Below, in pieces: positions 1-8,257 of a stretch of DNA of 64,000 bases. Numbering within the stretch: position 1 is the first letter of the stretch; every line of letters begins with the position of its first letter. Source of the DNA: Celeribacter sp. HF31 (GTDB lineage: Bacteria; Pseudomonadota; Alphaproteobacteria; Rhodobacterales; Rhodobacteraceae); the NCBI RefSeq assembly GCF_011806455.1, contig NZ_JAATOT010000002.1, positions 310,001 through 374,000 on the forward strand, written 5' to 3'. Both the position numbers and the translations under genes were made by a program. The notes beneath the pieces were generated by a model. That model was not told where the DNA came from. It saw only the letters and a program-made list of their open reading frames with translations, and searched no databases.

Positions 1-719
1 GTCAGGCCAAAGCCCTGCGCCACCAATCCGCAGAGCGTGGCCAGAGACGACGCGCCCAGGTCCACCGTCTGCCGCGTGCGCTTGAGGCCACAGACATCGA
101 GCGCCTGATCGGCCAGACAATGGCCCTCATCGAGCAACAGAAGCGTATCGGGCGACAGGTCGGTCGGGCGTGGCGCGCTTTGCGCCGTGAGCGCCTCGAT
201 CCGCGCTTGCGAGCCCGCCAGCAGAAAGCGGTCGGTGAACAGCGGCTCAGCCATCAGACCTTGCGTCTCATAGGGCAGCGCGATCACCGCCGCGTCGAGT
301 TGCCCCGCCGCCACCATGGCGATCAGCTCCGCCGTCTGCGCTTCGCGCACCCGCATGTCGAGATCCAAAGCCGCCGCCTTGATCCGTGTCAGCGCACGCG
401 GCAGGAGGTAGGGGGCAATCGTGGGGATTACGCCAAGGGTCAGCCGCCCGGTGAGCCCTTTGGACAGGCGAATCTCGGCCTCCAGGTTGCGGGTCAGGGC
501 CAGAATTTCGTGGCACCGCTCCAACACCACCTGCCCCGCGCGGGTCAGCCGTATGTCGCGCGGCAGGCGTTCGACCAGCTGCGTTCCGAGAGAGGCTTCC
601 ATCTCCTTGATTTGCTGAGACAAAGCGGGCTGCGTGACATGCACGGCCTCGGCCGCGGCCGAAAAGCTGCGCCGCTCGGCCAAGGCCACGAAATAGGTCA
701 TCTGTCGGAGTGTGAGCAT
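1..719 (-). CDS. oxyR: OxyR-type LysR family peroxide sensor (C-terminus beyond left edge)
   Basis: Reading leftwards from ATG at 719, 239 codons are present before the window ends. Residues 1-60 form a LysR winged HTH (MTYFVALAERRSFSAAAEAV, then QPALSQQI), followed by the effector domain. C201 in LDEGHCLADQ and C210 in ALDVCGL are nine residues apart, the spacing of the redox cysteines C199/C208 of E. coli OxyR. This separates it from ordinary LysR regulators. Known role: disulfide formation by hydrogen peroxide activates catalase and peroxidase genes. No target gene is visible here. A palindrome just upstream of the start suggests autoregulation (inferred). Confidence 0.88.
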   Translation of the reverse strand, partial: MLTLRQMTYFVALAERRSFSAAAEAVHVTQPALSQQIKEMEASLGTQLVERLPRDIRLTRAGQVVLERCHEILALTRNLEAEIRLSKGLTGRLTLGVIPTIAPYLLPRALTRIKAAALDLDMRVREAQTAELIAMVAAGQLDAAVIALPYETQGLMAEPLFTDRFLLAGSQARIEALTAQSAPRPTDLSPDTLLLLDEGHCLADQALDVCGLKRTRQTVDLGASSLATLCGLVAQGFGL

Positions 720-1020
720 TGGGTCGGCCTCAGTTTGGATTAGTTTATCTAATCACATGAGACTGCACTGACAACTTATTGCAATAATGTGAAGGATTGG
801 GATGGCCAGCCCTCGCAAGTGTGCGAGGGCGTTCGCGCCTTTGAAAGGTCCACTGGGTTTTGACCGGTCTCGCAAACGATCCGGGGGATCGTTTGAGGTC
901 GAAACGGGCGGAGCCCTCAATCTGGCCCCTGGCCAGACCGGCGCTCCTCCGGGGCTTCGCCCGTGAAATCCTCAAACGCTCCACTGGAGCGTTTGCCGGG
1001 GCACAGCCCCGGACCGGATT
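720..1020. repeat. Hairpin-rich spacer with two inverted copies of a 46-base unit
   Basis: No gene is apparent. Five perfect hairpins follow one another: 809-830 (9-bp stem), 873-895 (10-bp stem, CAAACGATCC with GGATCGTTTG), 921-937 (7-bp), 973-995 (10-bp, CAAACGCTCC with GGAGCGTTTG) and 996-1012 (7-bp). Segments 871-916 and 952-997 are inverted copies of one unit, about 35 of 46 positions identical. The stem pair 879:889 is A:T in one copy and 979:989 is C:G in the other, so the change is compensatory. The layout resembles a REP/BIME element. It could also terminate transcription of the gene to its right. Confidence 0.7.
738..754. promoter_or_regulatory. LysR-type palindromic operator upstream of oxyR
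   Basis: GATTAG-TTTAT-CTAATC is a perfect 6-bp inverted repeat containing the T-N11-A pattern of LysR family boxes. It lies 19-35 bases upstream of the oxyR start codon. Autoregulation by OxyR is inferred from position and symmetry. Confidence 0.55.
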
Positions 1021-2172
1021 TCACCCAATCAGATTAGAATACCCCGCCTCATCGTAATGCTTCTTCAACCGCTGCAAGGCGATGCGCAACACGATCTTGC
1101 CGGAGCGCGCCGACCAGCCCATGCGTTTTTCGGCCTGCTCCATGCCTTCGAGATAGCAACAGCACCGCAGCGCCACATCGCCCAGCCCCGGCCCGAGGTC
1201 CAGAAGTGCCGCACCAACGCGCGCGCGGGCCGCATCGGGGCCGAACCCATTGACGTTCCCCGCGACATCCTTTTGCGCGCCCGCCGTCAGGTAGAGGTCC
1301 CAATTCTGCTCTTTGCCAGCGCCCATCTGGGCCAGTTCGAAATCTTCGCGCAGACGTTCCGCAGCGCCGACGAGTTCCGGCGAGAGAAACGCCTCGCCTT
1401 CTTTGTCGCGACGACGCGCCAGCACCATGACCGGGCTTTCCGCCGTGTTGTAACGAATGCGTTTGTTGCGGCTCTCGCCCTGATCGAACTCCGCCCGGAA
1501 ATCATAGTCCGGGTCCATCTCGCCGAACCGCGCCGGGGCCTCGGCAAACCCTGCAAGGGCGGATTCGTCCTCTGCCAGAAACCGACGCAGCGCGGCGCGG
1601 CCCGCGGAGGTGATCGTATAGCGCGTGATCTTGCCCTTGGCGTTGGCCGTGATCCAATCCTTGAGCGCCATCGCCTGTGCGATCGGGCGATCCAGAACGG
1701 CGGTGCGCGTGGTGCGCCCGTCCGGCAAATCGCGCACCACGACGGCCTTTTCCATATCTTTCGCCACCGCCAAACAGGCCCCCGGCTCGGACAGGCGGCG
1801 CAGGATGCGGCGCGCTTCGCGATGGATCGTCGCGTCATCCGGAGGGGTGGACCCCATGGGGTCGTCGAACGGGGTATTGTCGGTCATCGTGTCCATGTCC
1901 TTGGCTTTGGGCAGCGGGCGGGTGGCGAGAGGCTGGAGATCGGTCTCTTTCGGAGACAAACGACTGAGCGAGGCCAAGGCTTCGTCGATCAACGGATCGT
2001 CGCGCTTTTGCTCAAGTTTGCGGACCTGTCGCATCACCGTGGAGGGCGCACAGCCCCCCTGTCGCGCCAGCTCCCGGATCGTGTCTCCGCTTTCCGTATG
2101 TGCAAGATAGCGTTTGGCTTCCTGAGGCACCCATTTCGGCAGACGCCCCCCCCTGCCCCCCCCTTGGTTCAT
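1021..2172 (-). CDS. DUF6456 domain protein with N-terminal helix-turn-helix
   Basis: A protein of about 383 residues if the start is ATG 2172, which has AGGGAAG six bases upstream. In-frame starts further upstream reach 2238. The N-terminus (QEAKRYLAHTESGDTIRELA, then APSTVMRQVRKLE) is an HTH likely to bind DNA. The C-terminal block (LGDVALRCCCYLEGMEQAE through LRIALQRLKKHY) is the conserved DUF6456 region, widespread in Rhodobacterales and without an established function that I know. It is divergent from a DUF6477 gene across an AT-rich spacer. A regulatory role is inferred from the HTH only. Confidence 0.75.
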   Translation of the reverse strand: MNQGGGRGGRLPKWVPQEAKRYLAHTESGDTIRELARQGGCAPSTVMRQVRKLEQKRDDPLIDEALASLSRLSPKETDLQPLATRPLPKAKDMDTMTDNTPFDDPMGSTPPDDATIHREARRILRRLSEPGACLAVAKDMEKAVVVRDLPDGRTTRTAVLDRPIAQAMALKDWITANAKGKITRYTITSAGRAALRRFLAEDESALAGFAEAPARFGEMDPDYDFRAEFDQGESRNKRIRYNTAESPVMVLARRRDKEGEAFLSPELVGAAERLREDFELAQMGAGKEQNWDLYLTAGAQKDVAGNVNGFGPDAARARVGAALLDLGPGLGDVALRCCCYLEGMEQAEKRMGWSARSGKIVLRIALQRLKKHYDEAGYSNLIG

Positions 2173-2575
2173 CGTCGGCTTCCCTGATTCCAGCATCTTT
2201 CCCCCGGCAGTTCTGTAAATTGTTTCCATTAGTGACACGGTTAAGACTTGGGGCAGACGTTTCGGCGGTTCAGCAAATTATCCACCGTTTATCCACGAAA
2301 TATCCCCAAATTTATCCCGAATCTTGCCTCAACCATGGGTTGCATTGGTTACCCAAAGGTTAATTTTGGCCTCGTTTGTCCAGTATTGTTTCCTATTCCT
2401 AAACACTTGAGGAAAGAAGCGTTCGCAATTCGGAAACAATACGCAACACACGCTTAGGTTGTGCAAATGTGTCATCAATGCGTCGTCAATGTGACGGCAC
2501 ACCATGTCACGCCAAAGCTTTCGTCCACTCCCAACAGGACCGAAGCGCGGCAGACCACAACAGGAGATAAAACTC
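2173..2575. promoter_or_regulatory. AT-rich divergent spacer with phased DnaA-box-like sequences
   Basis: This spacer between the divergent DUF6456 and DUF6477 genes is clearly richer in A+T than its surroundings. TTATCCACC (2278), TTATCCACG (2289), ATATCCCCA (2300) and TTATCCCGA (2312) lie in the same orientation, 11, 11 and 12 bases apart. The first two match the DnaA box TTATNCACA at eight of nine positions. A near-CtrA site, TTAC-N7-TTAA, lies at 2349-2363. It may be a DnaA/CtrA-controlled promoter region. Nothing else points to the chromosome origin. Confidence 0.45.
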
Positions 2576-2868
2576 ATGAATGATGTCACGACCCTGCTCA
2601 ACGCCCTGCGCCGCCCCCGTCTCTTGATCCGGGCCGCGCGTTTTGGCCTGAACGACTACAACCGCAATCGTGACCTCAAGCGCGTGATGCGCACCAGCAC
2701 CGCCCCCTCGCCCAGCCGTCCCTGTCCGCGCTGATCGAGGAAGAGGCGAAAGTCGAAGAAACCCGCCGTTCGGGTGACGCAACCTATAACGTGAAACGCC
2801 ACGTTGAGCTTTTGATCGCCCTGATGGGCGAGGCCCGCCTGATGCCCAGCGAACAACACGCCGCCTGA
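2576..2868 (+). pseudogene. DUF6477 family protein, apparent one-base frameshift
   Basis: ATG 2576 follows AGGAG at 2562-2566. The first frame gives MNDVTTLLNALRRPRLLIRA and on to DLKRVMRTSTAPSP, then stops at 2732-2734. The remainder of the family (LIEEEAKVEETRRSGDATYN, then VKRHVELLIALMGEARL) continues in another frame to TGA 2866-2868. Adding one C to the C5 run at 2703-2707 would restore a 97-residue protein (TAPLAQPSLSALIEEE). Causes could be a real loss-of-function deletion, a sequencing or assembly error in the homopolymer, or, least likely, programmed frameshifting. A good terminator follows directly. Confidence 0.75.
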
Positions 2869-2885
2869 AATCCGGCCACCCTTTC

Positions 2886-2937
2886 AAAGCCCCCGGCGCC
2901 TCTGCACAGGCACAGGTCCAAAGTCCGGGGGCTTTTT
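2886..2937 (+). terminator. Rho-independent terminator after the DUF6477 gene
   Basis: AAAGCCCCCGG (2886-2896) pairs with CCGGGGGCTTT (2925-2935), followed by a T run at 2933-2937. Confidence 0.8.
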
Positions 2938-3027
2938 CATGCCATTTTGCCAGACATCCAGCCGGACAGGCACAGGAAGGCGGGAATCCATCTTGCCTCA
3001 AAGCCCGCGCGCGCATAAAGGCAAGTC

Positions 3028-4599
3028 ATGACCCAGACATCCCATGACCGCCTCCTCATCATCGACTTCGGCTCTCAGGTGACGCAGCTCATCGCGCGGC
3101 GTCTGCGCGAGTTGAATGTCTATTGCGAAATCCACCCCTATCAGAAGGTCACCGATGCCTCGCTGAAAGAGTTCGCCCCGAAAGCGATCATCTTTTCCGG
3201 CGGCCCGGATTCGGTGATGCGCGAGGGCTCGCCCCGTCCGCCGAAAGCGGCCTATGAGATGGGCGTGCCTATTCTGGGCATCTGCTATGGCCAACAGGTG
3301 ATGATGCACGATCTGGGCGGTCGTGTTGAGGCGGGCGAACATGCCACCGCCGAATTCGGACGCGCCTATGTGACGCCGACCGACAAACACACCGATTTCT
3401 TCAACGGCTGGTTCCTGGACGCCTCTGGCCGCGAACAGGTCTGGATGTCCCACGGCGATCACGTCGCCGAGATTGCACCGGGCTTTGACGTTTACGGCAC
3501 CTCTCCGGGCGCGCCCTTCGCCATGACCGCCGACATCGAGCGCCGATTCTATGCCGTGCAATTCCACCCCGAAGTGCACCACACGCCGAACGGCGCGACG
3601 CTTTATGAGAACTTCGTGAAAATCGCAGGCTTCAAAGGCGACTGGACCATGGGCGCCTACCGCGAGGAAATGATCGCGAAGATTCGCGAACAGGTCGGCG
3701 ACAAGAAAGTCATCTGCGGTCTTTCGGGCGGCGTCGACTCTTCGGTCACCGCGATCCTGCTGCACGAAGCCATAGGCGATCAGTTGACCTGCGTCTTCGT
3801 GGATCACGGGTTGCTGCGTCTCAACGAGGCCGAGCAAGTCGTCACCATGTTCCGCGACAACTATAACCTGAACCTCATCGCCGCCGATGAATCGGATCTG
3901 TTCCTCGATGCGCTCGAAGGCGTCTCCGACCCGGAGGTCAAACGCAAAACCATTGGCAAGCTCTTCATCGACGTGTTCCAGAAATACGCCAATGAGATCG
4001 AAGGCGCGGAATTTCTGGCCCAAGGCACGCTCTATCCCGATGTGATCGAGAGCGTCTCCTTCTCCGGCGGCCCGTCGGTGACGATCAAATCGCACCACAA
4101 CGTCGGTGGCCTGCCCGAGAAAATGGGTCTCAAACTGGTAGAACCGCTCCGCGAGCTGTTCAAGGACGAGGTGCGCGCGCTGGGTCATGAGCTGGGCCTG
4201 CCTGCCTCCTTCATCGGGCGTCACCCCTTCCCCGGACCGGGTCTTGCGATCCGTTGCCCCGGCGAGATCACCCGCGATAAGCTCGAAATCCTGCGCAAAG
4301 CAGACGCCGTCTACATCGACCAGATTCGCAAGCACGGCCTTTACGACGACATCTGGCAAGCCTTCGCCGCCATCCTGCCGATGCGCACCGTGGGCGTGAT
4401 GGGCGATGGGCGCACCTATGACTACGCGCTGGCGCTGCGGGCTGTGACCTCGGTCGATGGCATGACCGCGGACTATTACCCGTTCAGCCACGAATTCCTC
4501 GGTGAAACCTCCACCCGGATCATCAACGAGGTCAAAGGCGTGAACCGCGTGTTCTACGATTGCACGTCGAAACCGCCGGGCACGATCGAGCTGGAATAA
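3028..4599 (+). CDS. guaA: GMP synthase (glutamine-hydrolysing)
   Basis: A 523-residue protein of normal length that converts XMP to GMP using ATP and glutamine in the cytoplasm. The N-terminal class I amidotransferase has nucleophile C86 in GICYGQQ and H180/E182 in QFHPEVHH. The ATP pyrophosphatase domain starts near residue 210 with the P-loop SGGVDSS (233-239). The C-terminal dimerisation domain ends [12 protein letters not shown], typical of GuaA. The start has AAGG seven bases upstream. It is a single-gene unit bounded by terminators. guaB, the preceding pathway step, lies about 36 kb away on the other strand. Confidence 0.98.
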   Translation: MTQTSHDRLLIIDFGSQVTQLIARRLRELNVYCEIHPYQKVTDASLKEFAPKAIIFSGGPDSVMREGSPRPPKAAYEMGVPILGICYGQQVMMHDLGGRVEAGEHATAEFGRAYVTPTDKHTDFFNGWFLDASGREQVWMSHGDHVAEIAPGFDVYGTSPGAPFAMTADIERRFYAVQFHPEVHHTPNGATLYENFVKIAGFKGDWTMGAYREEMIAKIREQVGDKKVICGLSGGVDSSVTAILLHEAIGDQLTCVFVDHGLLRLNEAEQVVTMFRDNYNLNLIAADESDLFLDALEGVSDPEVKRKTIGKLFIDVFQKYANEIEGAEFLAQGTLYPDVIESVSFSGGPSVTIKSHHNVGGLPEKMGLKLVEPLRELFKDEVRALGHELGLPASFIGRHPFPGPGLAIRCPGEITRDKLEILRKADAVYIDQIRKHGLYDDIWQAFAAILPMRTVGVMGDGRTYDYALALRAVTSVDGMTADYYPFSHEFLGETSTRIINEVKGVNRVFYDCTSKPPGTIELE

Positions 4600-4615
4600 G
4601 CTCCCACAAAAATGC

Positions 4616-4647
4616 AAAGGCGTTCTCCCCCGCGAGAGCGCCTTTTT
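4616..4647 (+). terminator. Terminator after guaA
   Basis: AAAGGCGTTCTC (4616-4627) pairs with GAGAGCGCCTTT (4634-4645, one G:T), followed by five T. Confidence 0.8.
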
Positions 4648-4702
4648 CTTTGCCAAGCCAAGCCACCCCTCGCTATGAGAAAGAACCGAGGAGGAGGATC
4701 CG

Positions 4703-4981
4703 GTGGCCAAAATTCTTTTGACCGGCACGATGACCTGCGCGCCCGATGAGGTGGATCACGTTTTGGCGCTTTTGCCCGAGCACATCCGCCTGTCGCGCGC
4801 CGAACCAGGCTGTCTGCAATTCGACCTCTGGCAGGATGAGGTGCGCCCCACCGAATTTCACGTCACCGAAGTGTTTCGCGACGCCCGCGCCTTTGACGCG
4901 CATCAGGACCGCACGCAGAGCTCCGACTGGTGGCGCGTGACTCATCACATGGCGCGCAATTTCAAAAAAAGCGCCGCATGA
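4703..4981 (+). CDS. Antibiotic biosynthesis monooxygenase (ABM) fold protein
   Basis: A 92-residue protein starting at GTG 4703, behind a strong GAGGAGGAG ribosome site. The sequence (ALLPEHIRLSRAEPGCLQFD, then FHVTEVFRDARAFDAHQ, ending VTHHMARNF) has the dimeric alpha+beta barrel pattern of the ABM/YgiN family. These small oxygenases or quinol-binding proteins vary widely in substrate, and none can be inferred here. The stop is 10 bases before the next gene, so the two are probably co-transcribed. Confidence 0.7.
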   Translation: MAKILLTGTMTCAPDEVDHVLALLPEHIRLSRAEPGCLQFDLWQDEVRPTEFHVTEVFRDARAFDAHQDRTQSSDWWRVTHHMARNFKKSAA

Positions 4982-4991
4982 GTTTCTCCGA

Positions 4992-5891
4992 ATGAGTATG
5001 CAAAGCCAGCCGATCAAAGCCGCGCTCTGGATGAGCGGCGCGCTTTTGGGGTTTTCCTCCATGGCGGTGGCGGGCCGCAAGCTCTCCGCGCATCTCGACA
5101 CCTTTGAAATCCTCGGCTACCGCTCTTTGATCGGCCTCGTGATCGTCTTGACCATCGCCGTCACCCAAGGCCGCCTGCGCGAGTGCCGCCCCTCCGCCAT
5201 GCCTCTGCACATCGGCCGCAACCTCGGCCATTTCGCAGGCCAAAACCTCTGGCTCTACGCCCTGACACTGATCCCCATGGCGCAGCTTTTTGCGCTCGAA
5301 TTCTCCTACCCGATCCTTGTGGGACTGGGCGCCACGATTTTTCTGGGCGAAAAGATGACGCCCACGCGCGCACTCACCTCCATGATGGGCTTCACGGGCA
5401 TCCTGATCGTCGCGCGTCCCTTTGGCGCTGACGGGCTGTCCATCGGTATCTTCGCCGCCATGGCCTGTGCTCTGGGGTTTGCCGCCTCGGCTCTTTTCAC
5501 CAAGCGGCTGACGCTGACGGCCAATGTCACGATCCTGGGCATCATGTTCTGGATGGTCACGCTTCAGCTCGGCTTTGGCCTCGTCTGCGCGCTGGCCGAC
5601 GGCGACATGGCCCTGCCCCGCTTGATCGATCTGCCCTGGGTCACCGTGGTGGCGGTCGCGGGGCTTGGTGCGCATTTCTGTCTGACCACCGCGCTGTCTC
5701 TCGCGCCCGCCTCCATCGTCACGCCGATCGACTTTCTGCGCCTGCCGATCATCGCCGTCATCGGCATGATGTTCTATGGCGAAAGCCTCGATGCGCTTGT
5801 GTTCCTGGGCGCTGCGATCATCTTTTCCGCCAATTACATCAACATCTTGGCCGAGAACCGTCGGATTTCCGCCCGTTCCACCCAAAGTTGA
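4992..5891 (+). CDS. EamA-family (DMT superfamily) membrane transporter
   Basis: 299 residues with about ten hydrophobic segments arranged as two EamA repeats. Conserved features are LWMSGALLGFSSMAVAGRKL, LEFSYPILVGLGATIFLGEK near the end of repeat 1, and FLRLPIIAVIGMMFYGE in repeat 2. Members export amino acids, purines or other metabolites, and the substrate cannot be read from sequence. It follows the ABM gene at short distance with a weak ribosome site, suggesting read-through. Confidence 0.85.
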   Translation: MSMQSQPIKAALWMSGALLGFSSMAVAGRKLSAHLDTFEILGYRSLIGLVIVLTIAVTQGRLRECRPSAMPLHIGRNLGHFAGQNLWLYALTLIPMAQLFALEFSYPILVGLGATIFLGEKMTPTRALTSMMGFTGILIVARPFGADGLSIGIFAAMACALGFAASALFTKRLTLTANVTILGIMFWMVTLQLGFGLVCALADGDMALPRLIDLPWVTVVAVAGLGAHFCLTTALSLAPASIVTPIDFLRLPIIAVIGMMFYGESLDALVFLGAAIIFSANYINILAENRRISARSTQS

Positions 5892-5924
5892 TGCACAAAA
5901 GCCATGATCGCCTCGTTTTCATCA

Positions 5925-5937
5925 TGACGTGGCGTCA
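5925..5937. promoter_or_regulatory. Short palindrome upstream of the FadL-type gene
   Basis: TGACG-TGG-CGTCA, a perfect 5-bp inverted repeat about 115 bases before the porin start. It is a possible operator; the regulator is unknown. Confidence 0.25.
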
Positions 5938-6052
5938 GAATTGCTTGAAATTTTGTCGCAGCTTAGGCTGATTGGACAATAAGAGCGGAAAGTCGCTCAA
6001 TACGAACAATTTAGATCGAAGCGAGCCTCGGTGCTCGTCAGGGATGGAGATC

Positions 6053-7105
6053 ATGAAAACAACAACACTTCTGGCCGCCTCACTCGCGGTCGGCTCTACG
6101 GGCGCATTCGCGGGCGGCATGGATCGCTCCGGCCAATCCATTGCGCCGATTTTCGAGACAGGCACCTATGTCGAGCTGAGCTTTGGCTCGGTAAACCCGG
6201 ATGTCAGCGGCCTGTTCATGGGCTCCGCCAGCTCCGGAGATATGACACCGTCCTTCACGCAGATGGCCGGCGCCTATAAGCGCGACCTGTCCGACAAACT
6301 GTCCATGGCGATCATCATCGACCAACCCTTTGGCGCAGACGTCGATTACGGTGGTGCAGACGCAGGCTACCCGTTCATCGGTTCGACCGCCGTCGTTGAC
6401 AGCGTCGCCCTCACAGGTGTGCTGCGCTACAAAATCGACGATCGCTTCGCGGTCCACGGCGGTTTGCGTGTGCTCAAATCGAGCGGCGAAGTGGCGATCC
6501 CCTATTACAGCTACACCATGGACACCACGACCGAAACGGACATGGGGTATCTTCTCGGGGTCAGCTATGAAATTCCTGACATCGCACTGCGCGCGAGCCT
6601 GACCTACAACTCGGAAATCGATATTGACTTCACCACCACCGAAGTGGGCGTTTTGGTGAATCCGATGGAAGTGATCATGCCGCAGTCTGTGAATTTCGAT
6701 TTCCAGACCGGGATCGCAGCCGACACGCTTCTGATGTTCTCTGCGCGTTGGGCTGAGTGGACGAAAACCAACATTTCGCCCGCGAACTTCCCGGACCTCG
6801 TCACCCATGACAATGATACGATCTCGTACAGCCTCGGTCTCGGGCGCCGTTTCAATGAGAAATGGTCTGGCTCTCTCTCCGTTGGTTATGAGAAGTCGAA
6901 CGGCGGGCTTGCCGGCAACCTGTCGCCCACCGATGGCTATAAATCCGTCACCGCGGGCCTGAAGTACCAGATCACCGAACAGACAGCGATTGCTGGCGGT
7001 GTCAGCTATGCCTGGATCGGTGACGCCACCACGGGCACGATCTTTTCGGACTTCGAGGACAACACCGCCTTTGGCTTTGGCCTGAAACTGTCGCATCACT
7101 TCTGA
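6053..7105 (+). CDS. FadL/OmpP1-family outer-membrane transport protein
   Basis: ATG 6053 gives 350 residues beginning with a signal peptide (MKTTTLLAASLAVGSTGAFA, cleavage before GGMD). Starting there, rather than at in-frame codons further upstream, puts the signal at the N-terminus. The mature protein has alternating beta-strand patterns and ends in an outer-membrane-type strand, FGFGLKLSHHF. Motifs such as DQPFGADVDYGGA and LRASLTYNSEIDIDF fit the OmpP1/FadL/TodX family, which passes long-chain fatty acids and other hydrophobic molecules across the outer membrane. It is shorter than E. coli FadL. It is a single gene closed by a terminator. Confidence 0.85.
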   Translation: MKTTTLLAASLAVGSTGAFAGGMDRSGQSIAPIFETGTYVELSFGSVNPDVSGLFMGSASSGDMTPSFTQMAGAYKRDLSDKLSMAIIIDQPFGADVDYGGADAGYPFIGSTAVVDSVALTGVLRYKIDDRFAVHGGLRVLKSSGEVAIPYYSYTMDTTTETDMGYLLGVSYEIPDIALRASLTYNSEIDIDFTTTEVGVLVNPMEVIMPQSVNFDFQTGIAADTLLMFSARWAEWTKTNISPANFPDLVTHDNDTISYSLGLGRRFNEKWSGSLSVGYEKSNGGLAGNLSPTDGYKSVTAGLKYQITEQTAIAGGVSYAWIGDATTGTIFSDFEDNTAFGFGLKLSHHF

Positions 7106-7126
7106 TCCGACCGCATACACTTTCAG

Positions 7127-7156
7127 AAAGGCCTCGCATCTTGCGGGGCCTTTTTT
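7127..7156 (+). terminator. Terminator after the FadL-type gene
   Basis: AAAGGCCTCGCA (7127-7138) and TGCGGGGCCTTT form a stem with a 3-base loop, followed by six T. Confidence 0.85.
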
Positions 7157-7267
7157 CATTTTCTCGCCCTTCCATCAGAAACCGTGATGGGGTTTTGCAC
7201 AATTTCCGGTTTGCCAGCCGGACGCCCTCACGCGATTTTGGCGTGAGTGACAGAAGGACCCACCATC

Positions 7268-8185
7268 ATGGCGCCACAAAAAACCATACCGCCCGCAGCC
7301 TGGGCCGGGCTTTTCGCCATGGGCGGCCTTTGGGGCTGTTCCTTTCTTTCGGTCGCCATCCTGATCCGCGAGCTTCCGGTGTTCTGGATCGTCGCGGGCC
7401 GGGTCTCCATCGCGGCGCTGGTGCTCTGGAGCTATGTGCTGATCAAAGGCTTCCCCCTCCCCGCCTTCTCCCGCTATCTCTGGCGTTTCATCCTTGTCGG
7501 CTGCCTGACCTCCGCCGTGCCCTTCCTGTTGATCTCCTGGGCGCAGCATCACATCCCTTCAGGCCTCGCAGGCATTCTAAACGCCTCCACCGCCATTTTC
7601 GGCGTCTTGTTCGCCGCGCTCATCTTTGCCGATGAAAAACTGGGGGTACGCAAGGGCACCGGCGTTCTCCTGGGCGTCATGGGCATCGTGATCATCATCG
7701 GCCTTGAGGCACTTCGGTCCTTTGATCTCACCTCTTTGGGGCAGTTGGCGATGATCGGGGCGACCATGTGTTACGGGCTGTCGAACTGTGTCGGGCGCAT
7801 CCTCTTGTCCGATCTGCGCCCCGAGGTTGCCGCTGCGGGCATGCTCACGGGCGCGTCGCTTTTTGCCCTGCCCGCCGCCTTTTTGGTCGATGGTCCGCCG
7901 CCTCTGGCCCTCCTGCCCGAAACCTGGGGCGCGCTCTTGTATCTCGCCGTGATGTCCACCAGCCTCACCTACATCATCTATTACAAGGTGATCCAACTCG
8001 CAGGCGCCGGGAACACCTCGCTCACCACGCTCATCGTCGCCCCCGTCTCCATCGCCTTGGGCGCGCTCGTATTGGGCGAAAGCCTTTCGCTTCAGGCCTA
8101 TCTGGGCTTCGGACTCATCGCGCTTGGGCTTTTGGTGATCGATGGGCGGGTTTTGAGCCGCCTGAGAGGCCAAAACCCCGCATAA
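7268..8185 (+). CDS. EamA-family (DMT superfamily) membrane transporter
   Basis: 305 residues from ATG 7268, preceded by AGGA at nine bases; an upstream in-frame start at 7247 lacks a ribosome site. Two EamA repeats with ten predicted membrane segments are visible (WAGLFAMGGLWGCSFLSVAI; LNASTAIFGVLFAALIFADE; LTTLIVAPVSIALGALVLGE). It is the second, divergent EamA protein within 3 kb and probably exports a small metabolite of unknown identity. The downstream P-loop gene begins about 70 bases later on the same strand. Confidence 0.85.
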   Translation: MAPQKTIPPAAWAGLFAMGGLWGCSFLSVAILIRELPVFWIVAGRVSIAALVLWSYVLIKGFPLPAFSRYLWRFILVGCLTSAVPFLLISWAQHHIPSGLAGILNASTAIFGVLFAALIFADEKLGVRKGTGVLLGVMGIVIIIGLEALRSFDLTSLGQLAMIGATMCYGLSNCVGRILLSDLRPEVAAAGMLTGASLFALPAAFLVDGPPPLALLPETWGALLYLAVMSTSLTYIIYYKVIQLAGAGNTSLTTLIVAPVSIALGALVLGESLSLQAYLGFGLIALGLLVIDGRVLSRLRGQNPA

Positions 8186-8257
8186 CACTTGCGAGGCCGC
8201 GCGCGGCATGGCACCACCACCTGCAACCGACAGGGCGTGACCAACAGGAACAGACAG

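Noticed and set aside
2278-2363. Chromosomal replication origin
   Set aside because: DnaA-like boxes and AT richness alone are not enough. No dnaA, hemE, parAB or gidA neighbourhood is present.
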